Of a stretch of 64,000 nucleotides of DNA, positions 18,201-26,234 are shown piece after piece. The stretch is from positions 1-64,000 of the forward strand of contig NZ_PNHL01000010.1 in NCBI RefSeq assembly GCF_002871795.1, given 5' to 3'. This DNA is from Brachybacterium sp. UMB0905. Lineage in GTDB: Bacteria; Actinomycetota; Actinomycetes; Actinomycetales; Dermabacteraceae. The notes under the pieces were generated by a model that did no database searches, was not told the DNA's origin, and saw only the letters and a program-made list of their open reading frames with translations. How positions within the stretch are numbered: the stretch's first letter is position 1; each line of letters opens with the position of its first letter. The position numbers were made by a program, and so were the translations under genes.

Positions 18201-20109
18201 CGTCGAAGCGCTCATCATGCGCCCGCAGCGCCTGCAGCACATCCCAGACCACCTTGAAGTTCTGGTTGTCATCCAGCGCCTTCTCCGGCGCTACCCCCGC
18301 CGGCACCACCACCGGCAAGATGATGTACCCGTACTTCTTGCCCTTGGCCAGGCGCATCACCCGCCCCACGGACTGCACCACATCCACCACCGAGCGGCGC
18401 GGATTCAAGAACATCACCGCGTCCAGGGAGGGCACATCGACGCCCTCGGACAGGCACCGGGCATTGGACAGCACCCGGCACTCGTTCCCGTCGGCCTCCT
18501 CCTTCAGCCAATCCAGCAGCTCCGTGCGCTCCATCGCGTTCATCGTGCCGTCCACGTGCCGGGCCTGCACCGACAGCAGATCCTCCGCGTCCTCCTCCTC
18601 GTGGGCATCCACGAAGGTGGAGACCACGTCGGTGAACTGCGCAGCGATGCGCTTGGAGGACTTGATGTCCCTTGTGAAGGCGACCGCGCGGCGCATCGGC
18701 GCAGTGTCCTGCCCGAAGGTGTGTTCACTGTCGCCGCGCTTGGCCAGGCCGTTCCAGCAGCCGATCAGCCGCGTCGCATCATCGAGCGTCAGCTCGCCAT
18801 CGCGGGCGAACGCCTCCTGCATCGCGCCGCTGACCGTCTCCTGGTTCACAGTGAGGATCAGGACCTTGTAGTCCGTGAGCATCCCCATCGCGACGGCCTC
18901 GCCAAAGCCCAGGCGGTACAGCTCCGGGCCGAACACGTCCTCGTCATCCATCGAGGCGAGCACCGCCTGCGCCTGCCCGGCCTTCGCCTTCGAGGCGTCG
19001 TCATAGATGCGCGGCGTCGCCGTCATGTACAGGCGCTTATCGGCCCGCAGATAGTCCGCGTCATGCACCTTCACAAACGCCGACTCCTCCGCACCCGCGA
19101 GCGTCGCGCCCGTGGTGCGGTGCGCCTCATCGCAGATGATCAGATCAAACGGCTCCAAATCCGCGCTCTGCTGCGCCTGCGCCACCACATCGATCGACTG
19201 ATACGTCGCGAAGACAACGCGCATACCCGCGCCATCAGTGCGCGCCAGCTTCATCCGCTCCGCCAGACGCACCGGATCCGTCGTGGCCGGCAGCGCCAGA
19301 TCCACCACCGAGATCTCCGCAGAGTCCTGAGAACGACGGGTGCTGCGCGAGGCCTTCGCATCCGAGCACACCGCCAAGGCCGTGATCCCCACCTGCGTGT
19401 GGTTCGACCACTCCCGCAGTGCCTGTGACAGCAGCGCGATCGACGGCACCAGGAACAGCACACTGCCGCCTGCGCCCACGGTCTCCTCCGCCAGGCGTAG
19501 CGACGTGAACGTCTTGCCCGTGCCGCAGGCCATGATTAGCCGGCCTCGGTCATGCTTCGCGAAACCGGCCGTCACCTGGTCGATCGCCGTGCGCTGATAC
19601 GGGCGCAGATCCGAGGTGCCCTGCAGCGACAGTGCCGTCGGCGTCTCCGGGTCGAAGAACGCCCAGTCCACTCGGGACTGCACGAAGTCCTCCAGTCCCA
19701 AGCGCCGCACTGGGATCGCCTGGTCGCGGATCGTCTCCTCGGCCGTCGCACCCCACTGTGTGGTCGTCGAAACCACCAGGCGTTCTGTGAACCCGCCGCG
19801 GCCCGAGGCCGCCAGGAACTTGTCCAGATCGCCCTTCGAGACGCGGTACTGCGGGGCGTAGAACTTGCACTGGATCGCCGTCAGCCCGCCATCGCGACGC
19901 TTGGCGACCAGATCGATCCCGGAGTCATGCCCCCACTTGCCCGGCCAGCGATCCCACATCCACACGTCCGCGAACTGATCCGCCCACAGCGGGTCCGTCT
20001 GCAGGAAGGACTGCACGAACCGCTCGAACTGCTCACCCCGATGCGAGGTGGAAGTCGACGCGTTGTACATGCGGTCCAGAAGCTTCATCACCGAAGGCGC
20101 CGAGGTCAT
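15217..20109 (-). CDS. Type ISP restriction-modification enzyme (LlaBIII/LlaGI-like)
   Basis: This single 1630-residue polypeptide combines cutting, translocation and methylation. Residues 25-90 are an Mrr-like nuclease (GHDSGIDLVAKRRDGGLTAI then QCKFY). An SF2 helicase follows: ACGTGKTF near 195, ICDEAHRTTGA near 330, YMTATPRIY and GRVMRLAKGKKYGYI. The N6-adenine methyltransferase has motif I DPFTGTGTF near 900 and motif IV NPPY near 1018. The remaining 500 residues should hold the target recognition domain. This is the order and length of type ISP enzymes. It is the first gene of the minus-strand defence operon, divergent from the exonuclease gene. The frame is intact. Confidence 0.92.
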   Translation of the reverse strand: MTSAPSVMKLLDRMYNASTSTSHRGEQFERFVQSFLQTDPLWADQFADVWMWDRWPGKWGHDSGIDLVAKRRDGGLTAIQCKFYAPQYRVSKGDLDKFLAASGRGGFTERLVVSTTTQWGATAEETIRDQAIPVRRLGLEDFVQSRVDWAFFDPETPTALSLQGTSDLRPYQRTAIDQVTAGFAKHDRGRLIMACGTGKTFTSLRLAEETVGAGGSVLFLVPSIALLSQALREWSNHTQVGITALAVCSDAKASRSTRRSQDSAEISVVDLALPATTDPVRLAERMKLARTDGAGMRVVFATYQSIDVVAQAQQSADLEPFDLIICDEAHRTTGATLAGAEESAFVKVHDADYLRADKRLYMTATPRIYDDASKAKAGQAQAVLASMDDEDVFGPELYRLGFGEAVAMGMLTDYKVLILTVNQETVSGAMQEAFARDGELTLDDATRLIGCWNGLAKRGDSEHTFGQDTAPMRRAVAFTRDIKSSKRIAAQFTDVVSTFVDAHEEEDAEDLLSVQARHVDGTMNAMERTELLDWLKEEADGNECRVLSNARCLSEGVDVPSLDAVMFLNPRRSVVDVVQSVGRVMRLAKGKKYGYIILPVVVPAGVAPEKALDDNQNFKVVWDVLQALRAHDERFDAMVNKVELNTTRDRKIDVVGVGFEGGDGDGSADGTDGADGDSSPTATAQGMLDVRLSQMDELRNAIYAKMVQKVGSRHYWDDWAKDIAQISEAHIQRIRTLVEDPSTPASAQFSVFVEALRRNLNESISREQAIEMLAQHMITEPVFDALFEDYAFTDSNPVSRVMDRMVEALTAMHVDAEAQSLEKFYDSVRLRAKGIDNAAGKQKIITELYESFFTKAFAKTADAMGVVYTPVQIVDFIIRAVDDVLAQEFGRRLTDPGVHVLDPFTGTGTFIVRLLQSGLIDPSDLARKYASELHANEILLLAYYIAAINIETTFHDLRAEQQDVTLAAQPYVPFEGIALTDTFQITEDGDLQDERVFPVNNTRVEAQKKLDIQVILGNPPYSVGQTSGNDDNANVKYPTLDARIAETFAARTDAVNKNSLYDSYMRAIRWASDRIGDEGVIGFVTNGGWIDGNTAAGVRKTLTEEFSAIYVFNLRGNARTAGVLRQKEKGNVFGSGARTTVAIFLLVRTAGHHGDATIHYRDIGDYLSAEQKLAIVDEASLASVPWQQITPNEYGDWINQRDPRYLEYPILGGRAEEGVRVFESFTAGLQTNRDSWVYASSRRALDDKLATFVQTYREEQELFLEHAQSTGLSAPKGSDTTGVVTTDESRIKWNRSLRDQLAKGREVVRQHGRTMRSLYRPFFTQHVDVSDGLVYLPAVARRYFPTAAHENYGFYVTGVGNDRPFSTLATRSVPDLAMWGSSNGQFFPRYTWHPVDAGELSLDLDGEVVDGHRREDNISPQFLQLMRQRYGQGTSADDLFFFLYGLLHSPEYRERYAGELKQMLPRVPDVPASSFTGFVEAGRELFHLHADYEDAPLYEGITVEQGEQPPIGGEAEYYRVTKMRFPSGQKAADEPERLIFNPHITLAGIPPEFYRYQLGSRSALEWIIRQYQVSTDKASGIVNDPNDWGLEHGNPRYILDLIQKVATVSIRTVQITEALPPIGEPARTED

Positions 20110-20218
20110 GAGATCCAGTATCGGGGATCAGGGAGGGGCATGGGACACAGGAGACCTCGGGCAGGGGTGGGGCTAAGGGGCCCGGGAGAGTGTCGGCCCC
20201 CGTTCCTACTGTGTGCTC

Positions 20219-21484
20219 ATGGAAGCCACCCCCGTTCCCGAACTGAACTTCACCGCGATCGATGTCGAGACCGCCAACTCCTCTCGGGCATCCGTCTGTG
20301 CCGTCGGGCTCGCGAAGGTGCGCGGGGGAGAGGTCACCGAGACCGCGAGCTGGCTGGTGAAGCCCCCGCCTGGGCATGATGAGTTCGCACCGGTCAACGT
20401 CGCGATCCATGGCATCACGCCCGGTGACGTCGCGAATGCGCCCGGCTGGGACGCCGTGTTCCCGCAGATCGCTCACTTCGCCGATGGCGACGACCTGGTG
20501 GCCCATAACGCTCCGTTCGACCGCTCTGTCCTGCGCTCGGCCTGCACCGCATATGACATCGACTGGCCGGAGATGCTCTGGTACGACACCCTGACCATCG
20601 CACGTGCCGAGCTCATGCTGGGGTCCTACCAGCTGCCCTTCGTGGCTCGAGCGCTCGGGCTCGAAGAGCTCCCGCACCATGAGGCTGGTGCTGACGCCCT
20701 TCAGGCCGCACGCGTTGCGCTCGCGCTCGCAGGTCGCTGTGGGGCAGCGACATTGGAGGATCTCGCACCCGGGGCCCGACCAGGCATAGCTGCAGACGGC
20801 GGCGCGTTCCGCTCCACCGGAGACTTTTCCTCCCTCAGCTCCTCCGTCGTTCTCGCCGGGGAGATGGTGGTCTTCACCGGCGCGCTCCAGCGGTCCACGC
20901 GCTCCGAGGCACAAGCACTCGTCGAACATTTCGGAGGGACCCCGCAGAGCGGTGTCACCAGGAAGACCACCATGGTGGTCACCGGTGACTTCAACCCCGC
21001 CACCCTGCGGCCCGGGGCCACCATGTCGAGCAAGCTCACCAAGGCGATGCGGCTCGCAGAACAAGGGCAGCGCATCGAAATCTGGACCGAGGACGACTTC
21101 TACCAGCACCTGGAACTGGGTGAGGATGAGATCGAGTCCGCGATCCGGGCGCAGCGTGTCGCCAGATCCACGAGCTCCTTGCCGGACTACGTCCTCAGGC
21201 AAGCGCGTCACATCGAGGTTCCGACGAGCAACTACTACTACTGGCTGCGCCAGGTGCTGATCCACCCCGACGGCCGTGCTGCTGCCGGTGACCAGTGCAT
21301 CCGCTGTGACGGGGAGATTCCCGAGGGTCTGGACTGGAAGCTTAGCGAGCGCCACGTATGCTCCAAGGACTGCAACGAGCGGCTCAAGGAGGCGGCCAAG
21401 CGATTCGTCCGGCGCGAGGGCATCAGTCATCCGGAACCACCCGATTACACGGGGTGGAAGCGCCGGTACTCGGACGGTGAGTAG
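20219..21484 (+). CDS. DnaQ-like 3'-5' exonuclease with BRCT domain
   Basis: Residues 8-175 form a DEDDh exonuclease: FTAIDVETAN (D, E), LVAHNAPFDRSVL (D) and HHEAGADALQAA (H and D). About residues 215-295 form a BRCT domain (MVVFTGALQRSTRSEAQALV EHFGG... VVTGD). The C-terminal part has cysteines in CIRCDG and HVCSKDC that could bind zinc. Such exonuclease-BRCT fusions are common in Actinobacteria and probably act in DNA repair. I chose the ATG at 20219; GTG codons six and eight bases earlier are alternatives. It is transcribed away from the restriction operon. Confidence 0.88.
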   Translation: MEATPVPELNFTAIDVETANSSRASVCAVGLAKVRGGEVTETASWLVKPPPGHDEFAPVNVAIHGITPGDVANAPGWDAVFPQIAHFADGDDLVAHNAPFDRSVLRSACTAYDIDWPEMLWYDTLTIARAELMLGSYQLPFVARALGLEELPHHEAGADALQAARVALALAGRCGAATLEDLAPGARPGIAADGGAFRSTGDFSSLSSSVVLAGEMVVFTGALQRSTRSEAQALVEHFGGTPQSGVTRKTTMVVTGDFNPATLRPGATMSSKLTKAMRLAEQGQRIEIWTEDDFYQHLELGEDEIESAIRAQRVARSTSSLPDYVLRQARHIEVPTSNYYYWLRQVLIHPDGRAAAGDQCIRCDGEIPEGLDWKLSERHVCSKDCNERLKEAAKRFVRREGISHPEPPDYTGWKRRYSDGE

Positions 21485-21590
21485 CGGAGCTGCTGTCGAT
21501 ATTTGAGCCCCGGATATCAGCGCAGCGCGGTGATCGCCCCTGGGGTGGATCGGTCGCCCCGCCACCGCACCCATACGGCACGATGGATCC

Positions 21591-22775
21591 ATGCCCGAGC
21601 CTCGCACCCCGCCCACCGACCCGTCGGCCCTGGATGCCATCACCCTGGATGACCTGCGCACACGAGGCGCCATGAAGTGGAGCCTGCCCGATGGGGCGAT
21701 CGGCGCGTTCGTCGCCGAAGCGGACTTCGGCACCGCCCCCGCGGTGATCGACGCGGTTCACGCGGCGGCCGATGAGGGCCTGCTCGCCTACCTCCCGCCG
21801 CATAAGCTCGCCGCGCTGCGCGAGGCGACCGCGCAGAAGCAAGCTGGTTACGGCTGGGACGTCGACCCCGGCTGGGTGCAGGGGCTGCCGAGCGTGCTGG
21901 CCGGCTACCGCGCCGCGCTTGATCACCTGCTGCCCGCCGATGGCGCGATCATCATCCCCACCCCTGCGTACATGCCGTTCCTGTCGCTCGCGCGGCTCCA
22001 CGGCCGCGAGGTCATCGAGGTGCCGATGCGGTGGGAGGGGGAGCGGCACGTCAACGACCTGGACGGCATTGCCCGGGCCTTCGATGCGGGCGGCCAGGTG
22101 CTCGTGCTGTGCAGCCCGCACAACCCCACCGGCCGCGTCTTCGACCGCCGCGAGCTCGAACAGGTCGCCCAGGTGGTCGAGGCTGCCGGCGGCACCGTCC
22201 TGGCCGATGAGATCTGGGCGCCGCTGACTCTGGATGGTCGGCGCTACCTGCCCTACGCCTCCGTCAGCGACGTCACGGCGCAGCACACCATCACGCTCAC
22301 CGCCGCGTCCAAGGCGTTCAACATTCCCGGGCTGATGTGCGCGCAGATGATCCTCAGCAGCCCGCTGCATCGGCAGCGGTGGGAGGCTCTCGCGCCGGAG
22401 TTGAAGGAGCGGCCGTCGGCCCTGGGGATCGCCGGGACCATCGCCGCGTACCGCGACGGGCAGGAGTGGATCGACGGGATCGCGTGGTACCTGGAGCGCG
22501 GGCGGGACCTCACCATCGAGACGATCGAGCAGGGGCTGCCGCTCGCGCGCATCACCCACGCCGAGGGCACCTACGTGGCGTGGATCGACCTGAGCGCCTA
22601 CGACCTGCCCGGCGGGCCCGCCCAGTTCCTGCGCGAAAAGGCGGGTGTGGCCTGCACCGACGGGCTCGCCTGCGGGGAGATCGGGGCAGGGTGCATCCGG
22701 CTGATCACCGCCATGCCGCATCCCGTGCTCCGCGAGGCGGTGGGGAGGATCGTCGCGGCGGTGCAGGGGCGGTGA
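21591..22775 (+). CDS. MalY/PatB-like PLP-dependent C-S beta-lyase (aminotransferase class I/II)
   Basis: This 394-residue fold-type I PLP enzyme has VLCSPHNPTGRVFDRREL (the NPTG motif), ADEIWAPL (Asp binding the pyridine nitrogen) and TAASKAFNIPGLMCAQ, where the Lys near residue 240 forms the Schiff base. The NPTGR...DEIWAPLTL...SKAFNIPGL combination points to the MalY/PatB cystathionine beta-lyase group rather than a true aminotransferase. The likely reaction is cleavage of cystathionine or cysteine conjugates. It stands alone between the exonuclease and DUF4143 genes. Confidence 0.88.
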   Translation: MPEPRTPPTDPSALDAITLDDLRTRGAMKWSLPDGAIGAFVAEADFGTAPAVIDAVHAAADEGLLAYLPPHKLAALREATAQKQAGYGWDVDPGWVQGLPSVLAGYRAALDHLLPADGAIIIPTPAYMPFLSLARLHGREVIEVPMRWEGERHVNDLDGIARAFDAGGQVLVLCSPHNPTGRVFDRRELEQVAQVVEAAGGTVLADEIWAPLTLDGRRYLPYASVSDVTAQHTITLTAASKAFNIPGLMCAQMILSSPLHRQRWEALAPELKERPSALGIAGTIAAYRDGQEWIDGIAWYLERGRDLTIETIEQGLPLARITHAEGTYVAWIDLSAYDLPGGPAQFLREKAGVACTDGLACGEIGAGCIRLITAMPHPVLREAVGRIVAAVQGR

Positions 22776-22778
22776 GGG

Positions 22779-22870
22779 GGTCTGCAGTTTTCCGGTTGGC
22801 AGTCCTGCAATCGTCCGCTTAGGAGTCCTGCAAAGTTCCGGTTAGAGGGCCTGCATTCTTCCGGTTAGCG
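22779..22870 (+). repeat. Four tandem 23-bp repeats before the DUF4143 ATPase gene
   Basis: Units at 22779-22801, 22802-22824, 22825-22847 and 22848-22870 share the pattern g-t/g-c-ctgca-n4-tccggtta-g. They abut without spacers and end 13 bases before the GTG start. They probably form an operator array or influence the promoter; no spacers means it is not CRISPR. Confidence 0.8.
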
Positions 22871-22883
22871 TTACGATGGTTGC

Positions 22884-24149
22884 GTGGATACCTACGCTGT
22901 ACTGGGCAGACGCTACGAGCCGCGGATCATCGATCGGCAAGTCACTGAGCTGCTTCGGACTGCGGGCGCGGTGGTCATCGAAGGACCGAGAGCCTGCGGT
23001 AAGACCATGACGGGACTGCACCACGCCAAGTCCCTCGTGCAGCTGGACAGCCCAGGGGCCCAGTTCTTCATCGACAGCGATCCACAAGCTCTGCTCGCGG
23101 GAGAGGCGCCTCGCCTCCTGGATGAATGGCAGCTGGCACCCCAGCTGTGGAACATGGTGCGCCGTGCCGTGGATGCTGCATCGGCCCCGGGCCGGTTTAT
23201 CCTCACCGGTTCCGCTGTTCCGGCAGACGACATCTCCCGCCACACCGGCGCCGGACGCTTCCTGCGACTGCGCGAACGCACCATGACCTGGTATGAGCGC
23301 GGCGCGAGCACCTCTGCTGTGCCCCTGGAAGGGCTGTTCGCCGGAGAGGCCATGGTGCCCGATCTCAGCACCCCCAGCCTGCAGAGCGTGGTGGACAACC
23401 TCAGCACTTCTGGGTTCCCTGCGATGACCGAGCTGACTCTCGAGCGCCAACAGACTCTCCTGCGCGGTTACCTCGAAGAAGTGGCAAGAGCGGACCTCCC
23501 GCGCCTTGGCAGGATTCGGCAAAAGCCCGCCGTGCTGAGCCAGCTGCTGCGGTCTATCGCCCGCATGACAGGTGCGGAACTGAGCTACTCGGCGCTTCTG
23601 GCGGACACGAGGGCCGTGGCTCCTGACATCCGGCTCGAGACCGTGTCCAGCTATGTCGAACTCCTCGGGCGACTGTTCATCGTCGAGCTAATCCCGCCGT
23701 TCGCCACCAAGCTCCGCTCACGGGCTCGCCTGCGCACTACCCCGAAGATCCACATGGCCGACCCGGCACTCGCGATCGCCGCGCTGGACGCGGACCCCGC
23801 CGATCTGACTGCTGATCCCGCGACCCTCGGGTTCCTCTTCGAGTCCGCTGTCATTCACGACCTCACCGTGATGGTCGAAGCAATGGGCGGGCGCCTGTCC
23901 CACTACCGCGACTCCAACGGGCATGAGATCGATGCCGTGCTGGAGCTCCCCGGTCGAGGCTGGGCAGCCGTAGAGATCAAGCTCGGCGGCAGGCGTGCTA
24001 TTGAAGCCGCTGAGTCGTTGCGGCGAGCGGTCGCGCAGATCGATGCCCCGCAGCCGCCCGCGTTCATGGCTGTGATCACCGGAACCGGATTCACCGCACC
24101 TATCGGTGATGATGTCGTGACTTTCCCGCTCGGGGCGCTCTGTCCGTGA
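22884..24149 (+). CDS. AAA ATPase with C-terminal DUF4143
   Basis: This 421-residue protein has P-loop GPRACGKT at residues 34-41 and the Walker B-like LLDEWQLAP near 75. FILTGSAVPADD follows, the sensor pattern typical of this family. The C-terminal DUF4143 contains the nuclease-like stretch HEIDAVLELPGRGWAAVEIK (D...E-x-K). The family is widespread, often stand-alone and often mobile; its role is unsettled (possible DNA or nucleic-acid processing, or toxin-antitoxin like). The start is the GTG directly after the 23-bp repeat array. It is convergent with the next gene. Confidence 0.88.
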   Translation: MDTYAVLGRRYEPRIIDRQVTELLRTAGAVVIEGPRACGKTMTGLHHAKSLVQLDSPGAQFFIDSDPQALLAGEAPRLLDEWQLAPQLWNMVRRAVDAASAPGRFILTGSAVPADDISRHTGAGRFLRLRERTMTWYERGASTSAVPLEGLFAGEAMVPDLSTPSLQSVVDNLSTSGFPAMTELTLERQQTLLRGYLEEVARADLPRLGRIRQKPAVLSQLLRSIARMTGAELSYSALLADTRAVAPDIRLETVSSYVELLGRLFIVELIPPFATKLRSRARLRTTPKIHMADPALAIAALDADPADLTADPATLGFLFESAVIHDLTVMVEAMGGRLSHYRDSNGHEIDAVLELPGRGWAAVEIKLGGRRAIEAAESLRRAVAQIDAPQPPAFMAVITGTGFTAPIGDDVVTFPLGALCP

Positions 24150-24182
24150 GCGACGGGCTGCCGTACCCGCTGGCGATCTCTC

Positions 24183-25412
24183 TCAGAACAGCGTCTCCAC
24201 AGCCTCCCGCACGCGTCCGTTCTCATCGACGACGGGGATCAGCCGCCAGCGGTCGAACGCCGTGCACGGGTGCGAGATGCCCAGGCGCACCACATCGCCG
24301 ACGCGTAGCTGCGGGCCGTCGGCTGTGTGCAGGAAGGCGTGCTGGTCGTTTAGCGCCGTGATCTCCCCGGCGAGAGCCTCCTCAGGCCCGCCGAGCGTGC
24401 GGGCGACCGCGCGGGGGATCGGCAGTCCGTCATCGAAGGGGACGTCGCGCCGCCCCGCATCCAGCAGCGTGAGCCCCGGCTCCGGAGCGGAGACCACGCG
24501 CGCGTAGACATTCAGTGCTGGGCGGAGGCTCGCGTGCGGCTCGCCGGTGCGGCGGGCGTCCAGCGGCGATACGGAGCTGTAGAAGCCGTCGTCGTGCGTG
24601 ATGTACGTGCCGCAGCGCAGGATCCGGCGGTGCTGCGTGAGCGGCGCGAACGCCTCCGCCACCAGGTCCGGGTAGGCGCTGCCGCCCGCCGAAACCCAGG
24701 TGGAGCCGTCGATATCTGGGGCGATCAGCTCCGCCAGGCGCGCCAGATCTGCCAGGTAGCGCGTGATCCGGTCCAGTGACTCTGTGGTGAGGTCATGGGC
24801 GAGCGCGCCCTCGTAGCCGGCGGCGCCGCGCAGCGTGAGCACCGGTGAGGCGGCAACGCGGTGGGCGAGGTCGCGTGCCTGCTCGACGCTGCGGGCACCG
24901 GTGCGTGCCCCGTCGGCCCCCAGTTCCGTGAGCACCCCGACCCGCGCCTCCGCGGGGAGGTGCGCTTCCAGCAGCGCGATCGTCTCCGGGCTGTCCGCCC
25001 AGACCACGAGCTCCTGCTCCGGGTGCGCGGCCAGATGCGCGCCGAGCGCCCGCAACTGCTGCGGGTCCGCGCACGTGTTCGCCAGCTGCACCACCGGCAC
25101 CCCCGACGTGAGCGCCACCAGCGCCTGCCAGCCCGTCGCCACCGTGATGCCCGACGCGCCCGCCCGCAGCTGCCGCTCCCACAGCGCCGGGGACATCGTC
25201 GTCTTCCCATGCGGCATCAGCTCCAGGCCGCGCTCATCGCACCAGCCCTGCATGAGGGCGATGTTGTGCGCGAGCGCCGAGGCATCGAGGGTCAGCAGCG
25301 GCGTGGAGAAGTCCCCGAGGTCGAGGTCCAGGTGGGCTGCGGGCAGGCCCGCGGCGGCGGGCGGGAAGGACTTGTCGGTGAGGGCGATCGTGCGCGGGGG
25401 AGCGATGGTCAT
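24183..25412 (-). CDS. D-serine dehydratase / D-threonine aldolase-like amino-acid deaminase
   Basis: This 409-residue fold-type III PLP enzyme has the N-terminal alanine-racemase-like barrel with the PLP lysine in MPHGKTTMSP near 70. The C-terminal D-serine-dehydratase-like domain ends with GISHPCTAFDRW; the His and Cys there match the zinc ligands of eukaryotic-type D-serine dehydratase. The likely role is breakdown of a D-amino acid to a keto acid and ammonia. The ATG at 25412 gives the family-like start MTIAPPRTIALTDKSFPP. An upstream extension is open but not plausible. Confidence 0.85.
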   Translation of the reverse strand: MTIAPPRTIALTDKSFPPAAAGLPAAHLDLDLGDFSTPLLTLDASALAHNIALMQGWCDERGLELMPHGKTTMSPALWERQLRAGASGITVATGWQALVALTSGVPVVQLANTCADPQQLRALGAHLAAHPEQELVVWADSPETIALLEAHLPAEARVGVLTELGADGARTGARSVEQARDLAHRVAASPVLTLRGAAGYEGALAHDLTTESLDRITRYLADLARLAELIAPDIDGSTWVSAGGSAYPDLVAEAFAPLTQHRRILRCGTYITHDDGFYSSVSPLDARRTGEPHASLRPALNVYARVVSAPEPGLTLLDAGRRDVPFDDGLPIPRAVARTLGGPEEALAGEITALNDQHAFLHTADGPQLRVGDVVRLGISHPCTAFDRWRLIPVVDENGRVREAVETLF

Positions 25413-25549
25413 GGTGGCGGGGCCTTGGGGTGGGGTGGGGTGGTGGCTGCCAGTATCGCGGTTATCCGCAACCGTGCGGTGGCTCACGGCCCCGTGCTGC
25501 CCTCTATCTGGAAGTCCCGCGACACCGCTGAGGCCCGAGACCCGCGCAG

Positions 25550-25929
25550 CGTGACGGTCCCAGAGCTTGATCCCTTCACCGACCGGCTGCTGGACCTGGT
25601 GATCGAGGAATACGGCCACCTCAGCGGCAGGCAGCTCAGCGCGATGACCCACCAGGAGCTGCCCTGGCGACAGGCCCGCGGAAGCCTTTCCGCCGGTGAA
25701 CCCTCCAGCGCCCCCTCTGGATCCGAAGCTGATCACGCAGACGTTTTGCACCGAACATGTTCTGTGTGGAAGCAGCGCCTCCGAGCTCGCGGTGCTGGGG
25801 CTGCCCGCGGCTGAGGAGCCCGCGGCCGATGCGCCAATCGGGATCCCTTCCATTCCGGTGGATGACATGCCTGAGGATGAATGGGGCGGAGCGAACCTCG
25901 TGGAACCGCGGCCGTCTGCTGCGCGCTGA
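25550..25929 (+). pseudogene. C-terminal remnant of a second Panacea-domain gene, frameshifted
   Basis: One frame reads FTDRLLDLVIEEYGHLSGRQ and LSAMTHQELPWRQARGSLSA, matching the region before the Panacea C-terminus (compare LTHEQSPWRDAYQPGA in the gene at 5206). The continuation LDPKLITQTFCTEHVLCGSS lies one base out of frame. The switch falls in the ccccc run near 25713, so one extra C explains it. The N-terminal Panacea core is missing. The remaining C-terminal tail is acidic and proline-rich. Confidence 0.65.
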
Positions 25930-26234
25930 CGCTCGCCGATGCACCAAGTACTTTGCATGAGCAGGGGCAAAGGCTTCTTGAAGGACTATCGCGAGGGGAA
26001 GCTGAGCGGCAGCGTGGCGGTCCACGCGCCCGCCGGGCTGCTGTCGTGGCTGCGTGCGCAGCGACGCGGCGTGCGGCCGGGGTCCCGGTAGCGGGGGAGG
26101 CCGACGTTGGCATGCCGGGCGAGTGTTACTCCTTCTCGCCGCGCGGCGCGGTCGGTGTCCTCGTCCGTCCTGGGGGAGGCGGAGTGGCAAGGCGTGGGCA
26201 TGCCGTGCACCGCGTGCGTCGCACCGGTGCTTGT
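25930..26234. other. Intergenic, no certain gene
   Basis: This stretch holds a 44-codon plus-strand frame (25957-26091, MSRGKGFLKDYREGKLSGSV...) without a ribosome binding site or recognisable relatives. I do not count it as a gene. It probably contains decayed sequence downstream of the Panacea remnant. Confidence 0.4.

Noticed and set aside
22779-22870. Possible short CRISPR array
   Set aside because: The four repeats abut with no spacers, diverge between units and have no cas genes nearby.
25957-26091. 44-codon gene after the Panacea remnant
   Set aside because: No ribosome binding site, no recognisable family, and it overlaps decayed sequence.
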